A DNA stretch of 64,000 bases from contig NZ_JRHC01000001.1 in NCBI RefSeq assembly GCF_000949475.1, positions 1,612,001-1,676,000 of the forward strand, in the 5' to 3' direction. How positions within the stretch are numbered: the stretch's first letter is position 1; each line of letters begins with the position of its first letter. Positions 33,452 through 48,391 of this stretch are shown here, one piece after another. The notes below the pieces were generated by a model. It was not told where the DNA came from, ran no database searches, and saw nothing but the letters and a program-made list of their open reading frames with translations. A program made the position numbers and the translations under genes. The DNA comes from Draconibacterium sediminis. GTDB taxonomy: Bacteria; Bacteroidota; Bacteroidia; Bacteroidales; Prolixibacteraceae.

Positions 33452-36400
33452 ATGTTGAACAAGAACAACAAATTTATAAAAAGAAGCCTGTTAGTTTTTG
33501 CGGGAATTATCGCCATTGGTCTGTTTATGGCCTTAAAACCTGCTGAAAATAAAACGCTGGTTTCTAAAATGCCAATCTACCTGAATACGGCTTATTCGTT
33601 TGAAGAACGTGCCGCCGATCTGGTATCGAGGCTGACATTGGAAGAAAAACAAAGCCTGCTTGGAAACAACATGGCGCCGGTTCCAAGGCTGGGTGTAAAA
33701 GCCTATAATACCTGGAGCGAGGCTCTGCACGGAGTGTTGGGATTTGCCGATCCCGGCGCCGGGATTCAGGGGCCAACATCCTTTCCCAATAGTGTGGCAC
33801 TGGGTTCTGCCTGGGATATTGAACTGATTCAACGCGAGGCTGAAGCTATTTCCGACGAAGCCCGGGCAATTAATGCCACCGGAACAAAAGGCCTTACTTA
33901 TTGGTCGCCGGTGGTTGAACCAATCCGCGATCCGCGATGGGGAAGAACAGGTGAATCGTATGGGGAAGATCCGTTTTTGGTGTCGCAAATTTCCGCGGGT
34001 TTTGTTCGCGGGTTGATGGGTGATGACCCGAATTACCTGAAAACTGTTCCAAGTGCCAAACATTACCTGGCCAACAACAGCGAATTCGACCGGCACGTAA
34101 GCAGCTCGGATATGGACAGCCGCGATATGCGCGAGTTTTACCTGTCGCCTTACAAAAAACTGATTGAAGAGGACGATCTGCCTTCCATTATGTCGTCGTA
34201 CAACGCGATAAACGGAGTGCCAACTTCGGCCAGCCCGTATTACCTGGATACGATTGCCCGCAGAACCTACGGAATGAAAGGTTACATAACCGGCGACTGT
34301 GCTGCCATTGAAGACATTTATACCGGCCACTACTATGTTGAAACCGGAGAAGAGGCAACGGCACAGGGTTTAAAAGCCGGCGTTGATTCCGATTGTGGGA
34401 ATGTGTACCAGCGCTCTACCATCGATGCGTACAATCAGGGACTTATTTCGATGGCCGATATCGACCGCGCACTGCTAAATATTTTTACGATAAGGATGAG
34501 AACCGGCGAGTTTGATCCGCCGGCACAGGTTCCTTATGCATTGTTCCCGCCAACAACCGTTAATTCGGAGGCGCACAGACAACTGGCAAAAGAAATTGCC
34601 ACAAAAACTCCGGTGCTGATGAAGAACAATTTGGTGGCAGCTACCAATCGGCAGGCGCTTCCACTGTTCCCAAAAGAGTTAGGCAAAATTGCCCTGATCG
34701 GGCCACAGGCCGATGAAGTGGAACTTGGCCCGTATTCCGGACGACCGGAAGCCGATAATATGATCACTCCGCTAAAGGGAATTGAAAAATACCTGGAAGA
34801 AAAAGGATATGATACTGAAGTTGTGCACAGTTCAGGTGGAAATACTTTAAGTAAAAGTAACCTGCTTTACGTAGCCGATTTTGAATTGTATAAAAGCAAC
34901 GGTTCGGTAAGTAAACACGATGCCACAAAATATTCCGCTGCCTCAGAAGGAATAACCGTAGGCTCAGGAATGGGCTCAACCGAACAGGTAAGAACCATTG
35001 ACGACGGCTCGTGGACAGCCTACGAAAACATCGACCTGGCAGATGTCGACAGCATGGGAATTGTGGTGAATATTCCAACAGAAGGTGGAATTATTGAAGT
35101 GCGGGTGGGCTCACCCGACGGAAACCTGGTGGCTACGTTAGAAGCTACCGTTGCTTCAGGAAAACGCGCCGGAGGTGTGTATGGCGGAGGAAGCATGATG
35201 AAAATCAAGGTGAACAAACTGGGGGTAACCGAAGCGCAAACTTTGTATTTCTGTTACTCGGCACCCAACGATGCACCAATTGATGAAAAAACCATAGAAA
35301 CGGCTAAAAATGCAGATGTTGCCGTTGTGTTTGTAGGTACCGATGAAAAAACAGCTACTGAAGAGGCCGACCGTCTGACCTTGTTGCTTCCGGGTAACCA
35401 GGTTGATCTGATTAAAGCGGTGGCAGCCGTAAATCCGTATACCATTGTTGTTATGCAAACGCTGGGATGTGTGGAAGTAGAGGAATTCAAACACCTGCAA
35501 AACATTCCCGGAATTATTTGGGTTGGCTACAACGGACAGGCGCAAGGCGATGCCATTGCCAGCATTTTGTTTGGAGACGCTAATCCCGGAGGAAAACTCA
35601 ATGCAACGTGGTACAAATCGCTAAACGATCTTCCGCCGATAACCGATTATACACTTCGTGGCGGAGCCAATAAAAATGGCCGTACGTTGTGGTATTTCGA
35701 TAAAGATGTTTCTTACGAATTCGGATACGGATTGTCGTATACCACGTTTGAATACAGCAATTTCAGAATCAACAAAAATACAATCACTCCAGGTGATAAA
35801 ATTACAATCAGCGTTGATGTGAAAAATACCGGAATTTACGATGGCGATGAGGTGGTACAGGTTTACATGACAACTCCTGAAAGTCCTGCAGAACTGGAGC
35901 GTCCAATCAAACGCCTGAAAGGATTTCAGCGTGTTACCATTCCCGTGGGGCAAACCAAAACTGTTGACATCGACATCAACTGCGCCGACCTCTGGTTTTG
36001 GGATATGGAAGAAGATAGAATTACCTATGATCAGGGAAAATATGTCTTCGAAATCGGAACGTCTTCCAAAAATATTAAGGGAACAGTTAGTGCTACAATG
36101 AGTGGAAAAGCGATTCCGGAGATTAAAACAGTGGTTGCCGATTGTGGCACGGTTGTACTCCGAAAAGGAGAGACTGCACAAACCAGTGTTACCGCAGCTT
36201 TGACCGACGACAGTTTCATCGACATTTCGAAGGCTAAAGTGGTTTACAGCTCCAATAATCCGCTTGTTGCTGATGTAGACAAAAACGGAAAAGTAACAGC
36301 AACCGGAACCGGCGTTGCTACCATCTTCGCGCATGTTACCATCGATGGAAAAACAAAATCCGACGGTTTTCCGGTAAAAGTAATGCCCGATCTGAAAGCG

Positions 36401-37321
36401 GCATCGATTAAGGTGAATAACAACCCGGTGAAAGGATTCAGCCCGGAAACGGCACAATACAGTTTCCTGATGAAAAACAGTTCTGATGAGGCACCTGTGG
36501 TGGAGGCCTCGGCAAACGATGCGAATGTTGAAGTGAAGATTGACCAGGCTAATGGCGTGCCGGGAACAGCATCCATTTCGATGATCGATCACATCACTTT
36601 CGATAAAAATGAATACGCCGTGAATTTTGGTGTGGCCTCAGAAAGCGACGAATTTAAAGCTGCAGAATTGGGTAAACAATGGAATGTTGTTCGCAAGAAT
36701 GCGGAAAACCTGAGCCTAACAAAACAAGCAGGCTCGCTGGTGATTACCAGTGCCAAAGGCGGTATTGCCGGCGAAAGTAACGATGCTGAAAACCTGATTT
36801 TGCAAAGTGCCAACACCGATTGGACCATCGAAACCAAAATTGTATGCTCGCGAAAACCTACAGGATTTTCGGAAAATGCAGGTTTGGTTGCCTACCAGGA
36901 CGATGACAATTTTGTAAAGCTGGTGTACAAAGCCAGTTTTGGAAGAAGAGGATTTGGCCAGGGGGCAGGAGAGCAACCCGGTGCTGTGGAACTCTCGGTT
37001 GAATATGGCGGCGATGAAAAATCGACAGTGAACATCAGCATGGCTGACATCATAAAAGACGACAATACATTGGTGTTGAAGCTGGTGAAAAAAGGAGAAA
37101 CTTACACCGCTTTCTGCTCAACTGACGGAAAGAAATACGAAGAAGTTGGAACAGCCAGCGTTGTGCTGAAAAATATTCAGGCCGGAATGGTGGCTTGCGA
37201 TGGTGTGATGCCTGCCCGCATGGTACGTTTCAGAAGATTTATGCAGCAAGACAACCAGCCAAAATCACCTTTTGATGTGTCTTTTGATTATTTCAAAATT
37301 GAAAACAGTGGAATAAAATAA
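33452..37321 (+). CDS. Giant multidomain GH3 glycosidase A
   Basis: The 1289-residue product has an N-terminal hydrophobic segment (13-28) without a clear AXA cleavage site, so it may be anchored. GH3 domain 1 carries KHYLANNSEFDRH (203-215) and Asp282 in TGDCAAIED. A CBM6-like sandwich (about 475-605, DGSWTAYENIDL) is inserted in domain 2, before GTDEKTATEEADR, which should hold the acid/base. A fibronectin-III-like domain (about 770-880), a group-2 bacterial Ig domain (about 895-978), a cadherin-like segment and a C-terminal concanavalin-like domain (about 1050-1289) follow. Ordinary GH3 enzymes are 700-900 residues long. The gene is paralogous to the one at 38430. Probably a beta-xylosidase or related exo-enzyme that stays on long substrates through its extra modules. 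Confidence 0.85.
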   Translation: MLNKNNKFIKRSLLVFAGIIAIGLFMALKPAENKTLVSKMPIYLNTAYSFEERAADLVSRLTLEEKQSLLGNNMAPVPRLGVKAYNTWSEALHGVLGFADPGAGIQGPTSFPNSVALGSAWDIELIQREAEAISDEARAINATGTKGLTYWSPVVEPIRDPRWGRTGESYGEDPFLVSQISAGFVRGLMGDDPNYLKTVPSAKHYLANNSEFDRHVSSSDMDSRDMREFYLSPYKKLIEEDDLPSIMSSYNAINGVPTSASPYYLDTIARRTYGMKGYITGDCAAIEDIYTGHYYVETGEEATAQGLKAGVDSDCGNVYQRSTIDAYNQGLISMADIDRALLNIFTIRMRTGEFDPPAQVPYALFPPTTVNSEAHRQLAKEIATKTPVLMKNNLVAATNRQALPLFPKELGKIALIGPQADEVELGPYSGRPEADNMITPLKGIEKYLEEKGYDTEVVHSSGGNTLSKSNLLYVADFELYKSNGSVSKHDATKYSAASEGITVGSGMGSTEQVRTIDDGSWTAYENIDLADVDSMGIVVNIPTEGGIIEVRVGSPDGNLVATLEATVASGKRAGGVYGGGSMMKIKVNKLGVTEAQTLYFCYSAPNDAPIDEKTIETAKNADVAVVFVGTDEKTATEEADRLTLLLPGNQVDLIKAVAAVNPYTIVVMQTLGCVEVEEFKHLQNIPGIIWVGYNGQAQGDAIASILFGDANPGGKLNATWYKSLNDLPPITDYTLRGGANKNGRTLWYFDKDVSYEFGYGLSYTTFEYSNFRINKNTITPGDKITISVDVKNTGIYDGDEVVQVYMTTPESPAELERPIKRLKGFQRVTIPVGQTKTVDIDINCADLWFWDMEEDRITYDQGKYVFEIGTSSKNIKGTVSATMSGKAIPEIKTVVADCGTVVLRKGETAQTSVTAALTDDSFIDISKAKVVYSSNNPLVADVDKNGKVTATGTGVATIFAHVTIDGKTKSDGFPVKVMPDLKAASIKVNNNPVKGFSPETAQYSFLMKNSSDEAPVVEASANDANVEVKIDQANGVPGTASISMIDHITFDKNEYAVNFGVASESDEFKAAELGKQWNVVRKNAENLSLTKQAGSLVITSAKGGIAGESNDAENLILQSANTDWTIETKIVCSRKPTGFSENAGLVAYQDDDNFVKLVYKASFGRRGFGQGAGEQPGAVELSVEYGGDEKSTVNISMADIIKDDNTLVLKLVKKGETYTAFCSTDGKKYEEVGTASVVLKNIQAGMVACDGVMPARMVRFRRFMQQDNQPKSPFDVSFDYFKIENSGIK

Positions 37322-37341
37322 GCACTTTTTATATACAAATT

Positions 37342-38313
37342 ATGAAGAGAAGAAACCCGATATCAAAACTGTGGCAACCCTTAGTGTTAGTAGTTGCCTG
37401 TTTTGGTCTTGGGTTTTCTTTTTCTTCTGATTTGAATGTTGAAAAAGAAACAGACAACATTTCGGTTGCAGCCTTTGGCGATGGATTCATAACTGTTTCA
37501 GAAAATGGCGGTATGAACTGGATTTCAGGTGATGGAAAGATAGTTCAATCGAAAACCATTCAGGATGTAAAGTTCAGCACTGTTGCTGCCAACGAGAGAT
37601 ATGTGGTTTCTGCGGGTAGCGATGGGACAATCTATTGCGTTGACGAGGATAGAGTTTTTAAACCAATCCATTCGGGAACAGTCAAAAACGTTAATTGCCT
37701 GACTTTATTCAAAAACAAAGTTTTGGCAGGCTATAATTCAGGAGAATTACGAATCGGGTCTTTAGACCAAAAACTGGAATTTGCCAACGTGGAACTAAAA
37801 GGAAACATTCTATCCTTATCATCAAATGAAACTTATTGCTACGGACTTACGAACCATGGCGAAATTTTTTATACCAGCAATGGAACAGAATGGAACGTAA
37901 TCGATTTTAATGAAACGTACAAAGGGTATTACCAATCGTGCACGTTCAATAAAATACTGCTTACCCAAAATCAAATTGCAGTGGTGGGTAAAAATACCGA
38001 TGGGGAACCTGTTTTGTATTTTTCATCAAAAGGAAGTGTTTGGACCGAACGCCCGTTGATTTACACTGATGAGGAAGGTTTTAAAGCAAAACTAAATGAA
38101 GAACCCCGTGATATTTTTTACGATGCAATGCACGATCAATATATCTTATTACTGCAGCAGGGAAGAGTAATGACCATCCCATCCTGCTCGCATTGTCATC
38201 AGCTTTATAAAATCACGGATGCCGAAATTCACGCGATTTCAGGAAATGACAAAAACATAATTCTTGTAGGCGAGAAGGATTACATAAAACTAATAAGTAC
38301 TGAGTTCCTCTGA
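37342..38313 (+). CDS. Exported protein of unknown function, probable beta-propeller
   Basis: I do not recognise this 323-residue protein. It has a basic N terminus and a hydrophobic signal (LWQPLVLVVACFGLGF); a lipobox is doubtful. The rest is made of repeated short strands with G-N/D turns (SVAAFGDGFITVSENGGMNW, YVVSAGSDGTIYCVD, VLAGYNSGELRIGS, YGLTNHGEIFYTSNGTEWNV, VLYFSSKGSVWTE), which suggests a BNR/YCF48-like propeller of about six blades. CSHCH near residue 270 resembles a haem or metal motif (CxxCH). It sits between twin GH3 genes, 20 bases after the first. It could bind glycan or aid assembly, but no evidence decides. Confidence 0.6.
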   Translation: MKRRNPISKLWQPLVLVVACFGLGFSFSSDLNVEKETDNISVAAFGDGFITVSENGGMNWISGDGKIVQSKTIQDVKFSTVAANERYVVSAGSDGTIYCVDEDRVFKPIHSGTVKNVNCLTLFKNKVLAGYNSGELRIGSLDQKLEFANVELKGNILSLSSNETYCYGLTNHGEIFYTSNGTEWNVIDFNETYKGYYQSCTFNKILLTQNQIAVVGKNTDGEPVLYFSSKGSVWTERPLIYTDEEGFKAKLNEEPRDIFYDAMHDQYILLLQQGRVMTIPSCSHCHQLYKITDAEIHAISGNDKNIILVGEKDYIKLISTEFL

Positions 38314-38429
38314 GTTAGGAACGATGAAAATTGAACGTAAACGATAAATAATTGCCGGATAAATTCCGTAGGAATAATAACTAAACATATACACAAATTG
38401 AAATACCTTTTAAATAAACAATACTCCAT

Positions 38430-41400
38430 TTGATTATGAATTTTAAACGATCAACATCCCTGATTTTAATACTAATCTCGCTGCTGGCGCTGGCATTTAT
38501 TCCACAAAGCCAAATAGCGAAGCAACCCATTTACCTCAACACGGCTTACTCGTTTAAAGAGCGGGCCATCGACCTTGTTTCGCGGATGACTCCCGAAGAA
38601 AAACAAAGTCAGTTGGGAAATACCATGCCACCTATTCCGCGGCTTGGCGTAAACCATTACGATGTGTGGGGCGAAGCACTGCACGGAATAATGGGCCGAA
38701 ACAACAACAGCGGAATGACAGCCACTTCGTTTCCAAACAGTGTAGCCGTGGGCTCAACCTGGGACCCGGAGCTGATTAAACGCGAAACAAAAGTAATTTC
38801 CGACGAAGCGCGTGGTTTTAACCACGACCTGATTTTTACGCTGACTTACTGGTCGCCGGTAATTGAACCGGCCCGCGACCCACGTTGGGGAAGAACCGCC
38901 GAAACGTTTGGTGAAGATCCGTTCCTGGTTTCTGAAATCGGAAAAGGTTTTATTCAGGGCCTGATGGGCGACGACCCCACCTACCTGAAAACTGTCCCTT
39001 GCGGAAAACATTATTTTGCGAACAATACCGAGTTTAACCGGCATTCGGGCAGCTCAGATATGGACGACCGCGACATGCGCGAGTTTTACCTGCTTCCTTA
39101 CCGGACGCTGATTCGCGATTACAATTTACCTTCTATAATGACTGCTTATGGCGCTGTTAACGGCGTTCCCATGTCGGCCAGTAAATATTTGGTGGATACG
39201 GTAGCGCGAAAAACCTACGGAATGGACGGATACGCTACCGGCGACTGCGGTGCAATCGACGACATCGTTCGCGGCCATCATTTTACGGATAGTTATGAAG
39301 AAGCAGCGGCGCTGGGTTTAAAAGCCGGGGTTGATACCGACTGTGGCGGAGTGTATCAAAACCATGCTTTGGGTGCTTTGGAAAAAGGTATGCTTGCTCA
39401 GGCCGATATCGATAAAGCGCTGATTAATATATTTACCACAAGGATGCGTTTGGGAGAGTTCGACCCGGCAGAAATTGTACCGTACGCAGGTATAAAACCG
39501 GATATTGTGAATGATCCTTCGCACAACGATCTGGCCATTGAAATAGCTACAAAAACACCGGTTCTTCTAAAAAATGAGGTAACAGTTAAACCTGCCGAAA
39601 AAGCATTGCCGCTTAATACCAAACACATCAAAAAAATTGCGGTTTTGGGGCCACAGGCCGATAAGGTGGAACTGGGCGATTACTCGGGGCCAATTGAACC
39701 TCATTTAAGTATCTCGCCGCTTTTAGGTATTCAGAATTATATAAAAAAGCATAACCTCGACATTGAAGTTGTTTCTGCATCAACAGGAAATACGGATAGA
39801 AATACCGATTTTCTGACCATGAACAGTTTCTCAACAGTTAGAGGTAGCGAAGTAGTGGCCGAATTCGATGCTACAAAATATGATGATTCGGCACCCGGAT
39901 TAATTGTGGCAGCACGTTTTGGACGAACCTCAATTCGCGGTGTAAAAGATGGCGACTGGACGGCTTACGACAATGTGGATATTACCGATGTCGATTCGAT
40001 CCGCTTTAACGTAGCAGCCTCCGGAAACGGCGGTTTGCTAGAAGTGCGTGTTAGCTCGGCAACCGGAAATATTCTGGCAACTCAAAAAATTGAGGCCGTT
40101 CAGCAAAGCGGTGGATTCCGTGGATTTTCCCGTCCGCAAAATGTGGCGGTAAAAATCAATACGCTGGGAATTTCAGGGCCGCAAACGCTGGTACTGGTTT
40201 ACCGCAAGGCCGAAAGTTCTGCAACCGATCAGGAAACACTTGAAATGTCTGCTACTGCTGATGTGGTGCTGGTTTTTGTGGGAACCGATCAAACTACCGG
40301 CCGCGAAGAGTCTGACCGTTTTGCGATTACTTTACCCGGAAATCAGAATAAACTCATCGAGGCTGTGGCTGCCGAAAATCCAAACACCATTGTGGTAATG
40401 CAAACCATGGGAATGGTAGAAGTGGAGCAGTTTAAAAACAACCCGAATATTCCCGCAATTGTCTGGACCGGCTACAACGGGCAGGCGCAGGGAACCGCGA
40501 TGGCGCGCATTTTATTTGGCGATGTAAATCCCGGTGGAAAATTGAATGTTACCTGGCATAAATCGTTAAACGACCTGCCCGGATTTAACGATTACACCTT
40601 GCGTGGCGATGGCTCGAACGGAAGAACTTACTGGTATTTTGATAAACCGGTTTCGTATGAATTTGGTTATGGATTGTCGTACACCACTTTCGAATACAAT
40701 CGCTTCAGTATCAGCAAAACAAGACTAACGCCTCACGATAAGGTTACCGTAAGTGTTGATGTGAAAAATACTGGTGCGGTTGACGGCGACGAGGTGGTGC
40801 AGGTATATGTGAAAACACCCGACAGTCCGGCAGAATTGGAGCGCCCCATAAAACGACTGAAAGGATTTAAACGCGTAACCATTCCGGCAGGGCAGACAAA
40901 ACGTGTTTCGATTGATATCGATTGCGACGACCTTTGGTTTTGGGATGCCGAAGCCGGTAAAATTACCTTCGACCAGGGACGTTATATTTTCGAAATCGGG
41001 GCATCGTCAAAAGACATAAAAGCCGAACTGGAAACGATTATGAGTGGTGAATACAAGCCGGTGTTAACAACCGTAGTTGCCGAAAGCGACAAGGTGATAC
41101 TGCGTCCCGGAAATCCAGCACAAACAAGTGTGACCGCTGCTATGTCGGACGATAGTTTTTACGATATTTCGAAAGCTGAAATTGAATACAAAAGCAATAA
41201 TCCGGCGGTGGTAAGCGTGGATGAAAACGGCAAAGTAACTGCTACCGGAGTAGGTGTTGCATTGGTATTTGCTTATGTAACTGTTGATGGGGTAACCGAA
41301 TCAAGCAGCTTTCCTGTTAAAGTAATGCCCGACCTCAACCCAAAATCAATTTTGGTAAACGGCAAGCCCATCGAAAGCTTCGATAAAGATGTAAAAGCTT

Positions 41401-42248
41401 ACAGTTATCTGCTGAAAGATAAAACCAAAGTGCCTGAACTAAAAGCAACGGCCGCCGGAAATGGAATTACTGTTGATATACAGCAGGCAAAACAGATTCC
41501 CGGAACTGCCGTGGTGAAATTCATCGACAACATCACACTCGAAACCAACACCTACTATTTCAATTTTGATGTGGAAGCCGTTAGTGACGAGTTTATCGGT
41601 GCTGTTGGAGGTCAGTGGCAGTGGATCAGGGAAAATGCTGCAACACACAGTCTTTCGGCAAACGATGGCAGCCTGACCATTACCAGCGAAGTTGGCGATG
41701 TTTCAGAAGGTACCAATAATGCCAAAAACATTCTGCTGCAAAGCGCCAATAACGACTGGACGGCGGAAACAAAACTGACGGCTTCACGGATGCCTTCTCA
41801 ACCTGAAAATACAGGGATTCTGGCTTACCAAGACGATGATAATTTTGTGAAACTCATGTTTCGTGCAGTAATAAAAACCACACGCCAAAGAGAACCGCAA
41901 CCCGGAACCATCGATTTGATGATGGAAGAAAACGGCATTGCAAAATCACTGGCCTCTTTCAACCTGAAAAACGAAATCACCGGCGACCAGGCCTTGGTGC
42001 TTAAACTCGATAAAAAAGGAAGTATTTATACGGCTTCGTATTCGTTGGATGGCGAGAATTTCAAAATCCTGGGTACAGCAGATCTGGCATTGGAAGACAT
42101 AAAAACAGGTTTGATGGTAGGCGACGGAATTATTACCGGCTATATGAAAAGTACGTTCTGGTTTGATTCCGACACAACAAAACCGGATTCGCCGTTTGAC
42201 GTGGCATTCGATTATTTCAGGATAACAAACAGTGGACTAAAACAGTAA
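38430..42248 (+). CDS. Giant multidomain GH3 glycosidase B (paralogue)
   Basis: The 1272-residue product has the same layout as the gene at 33452. An N-terminal hydrophobic stretch (11-24) is followed by GH3 domain 1 with KHYFANNTEFNRH and Asp272 in TGDCGAIDD. A CBM6-like insertion (DGDWTAYDNVDI) precedes GTDQTTGREESDR with the probable acid/base Glu. Fibronectin-III, group-2 Ig, cadherin-like and concanavalin-like domains complete it. Differences lie mainly in the pocket (GDCAAI against GDCGAI) and the C-terminal sandwich, suggesting divergence after duplication. The 116-base gap before it contains a small palindrome, ATTCCGTAGGAAT (38363-38375), and nothing else. Confidence 0.85.
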   Translation: MIMNFKRSTSLILILISLLALAFIPQSQIAKQPIYLNTAYSFKERAIDLVSRMTPEEKQSQLGNTMPPIPRLGVNHYDVWGEALHGIMGRNNNSGMTATSFPNSVAVGSTWDPELIKRETKVISDEARGFNHDLIFTLTYWSPVIEPARDPRWGRTAETFGEDPFLVSEIGKGFIQGLMGDDPTYLKTVPCGKHYFANNTEFNRHSGSSDMDDRDMREFYLLPYRTLIRDYNLPSIMTAYGAVNGVPMSASKYLVDTVARKTYGMDGYATGDCGAIDDIVRGHHFTDSYEEAAALGLKAGVDTDCGGVYQNHALGALEKGMLAQADIDKALINIFTTRMRLGEFDPAEIVPYAGIKPDIVNDPSHNDLAIEIATKTPVLLKNEVTVKPAEKALPLNTKHIKKIAVLGPQADKVELGDYSGPIEPHLSISPLLGIQNYIKKHNLDIEVVSASTGNTDRNTDFLTMNSFSTVRGSEVVAEFDATKYDDSAPGLIVAARFGRTSIRGVKDGDWTAYDNVDITDVDSIRFNVAASGNGGLLEVRVSSATGNILATQKIEAVQQSGGFRGFSRPQNVAVKINTLGISGPQTLVLVYRKAESSATDQETLEMSATADVVLVFVGTDQTTGREESDRFAITLPGNQNKLIEAVAAENPNTIVVMQTMGMVEVEQFKNNPNIPAIVWTGYNGQAQGTAMARILFGDVNPGGKLNVTWHKSLNDLPGFNDYTLRGDGSNGRTYWYFDKPVSYEFGYGLSYTTFEYNRFSISKTRLTPHDKVTVSVDVKNTGAVDGDEVVQVYVKTPDSPAELERPIKRLKGFKRVTIPAGQTKRVSIDIDCDDLWFWDAEAGKITFDQGRYIFEIGASSKDIKAELETIMSGEYKPVLTTVVAESDKVILRPGNPAQTSVTAAMSDDSFYDISKAEIEYKSNNPAVVSVDENGKVTATGVGVALVFAYVTVDGVTESSSFPVKVMPDLNPKSILVNGKPIESFDKDVKAYSYLLKDKTKVPELKATAAGNGITVDIQQAKQIPGTAVVKFIDNITLETNTYYFNFDVEAVSDEFIGAVGGQWQWIRENAATHSLSANDGSLTITSEVGDVSEGTNNAKNILLQSANNDWTAETKLTASRMPSQPENTGILAYQDDDNFVKLMFRAVIKTTRQREPQPGTIDLMMEENGIAKSLASFNLKNEITGDQALVLKLDKKGSIYTASYSLDGENFKILGTADLALEDIKTGLMVGDGIITGYMKSTFWFDSDTTKPDSPFDVAFDYFRITNSGLKQ

Positions 42249-42255
42249 AACATAA

Positions 42256-43473
<1,218 letters not shown>

Positions 43474-43483
43474 AACCATTTAA

Positions 43484-44677
<1,194 letters not shown>

Positions 44678-44690
44678 TAAGAAACAAGTT

Positions 44691-44830
44691 TTGACTAACC
44701 CGGGGATTTATCCCCGGGGAAACAAGTTGCAAGAATATATGGGCTTTAGCCCAAATTGTCAGAAATTGAGGACTAAAGTCCGGGAATAGTGCAACTCAAG
44801 ATCACCGGCATAAATGCCGGCGTTAGTCAA
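44691..44830. repeat. Nested palindromic element between esterase genes
   Basis: TTGACTAAC (44691-44699) pairs with GTTAGTCAA (44822-44830) as an outer stem. Inside lie a CCCGGGGAT hairpin (44699-44718), an inner stem AGTTGCA/TGCAACT (44725-44731 with 44790-44796) that encloses two small hairpins (TGGGCT-TT-AGCCCA and GGACT-AA-AGTCC), and a CCGGCAT-AA-ATGCCGG hairpin (44805-44820). It fills most of the 242-base gap. It resembles dispersed REP/BIME-like elements of Bacteroidota. No transposase gene accompanies it. On RNA it would fold into a multi-branched structure. Confidence 0.75.
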
Positions 44831-44913
44831 CTCTAACAAACTTTTTCAGGATAGAGTAACCAGAAAAAATCAATTTGGATATTGACAATTACTTCAATAA
44901 AAACTTATTATAA

Positions 44914-47190
<2,277 letters not shown>

Positions 47191-47197
47191 AAACTGA

Positions 47198-48373
<1,176 letters not shown>

Positions 48374-48391
48374 AAAACTAAAATCTAAATT

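Noticed and set aside
35621-36592. Minus-strand frame of 323 codons opposite the giant GH3 A
   Set aside because: Antisense shadow of the GH3 C-terminal domains; no start signals or known domain.
38363-38375. Small palindrome ATTCCGTAGGAAT as an operator
   Set aside because: It is short and a similar ATTCC-AAC-GGAAT occurs at 52213; two such short palindromes are not enough to claim a site.
44691-44830. CRISPR array or simple terminator as explanation of the palindromes
   Set aside because: There are no regularly spaced identical repeats, and the stems are nested rather than followed by a T run.
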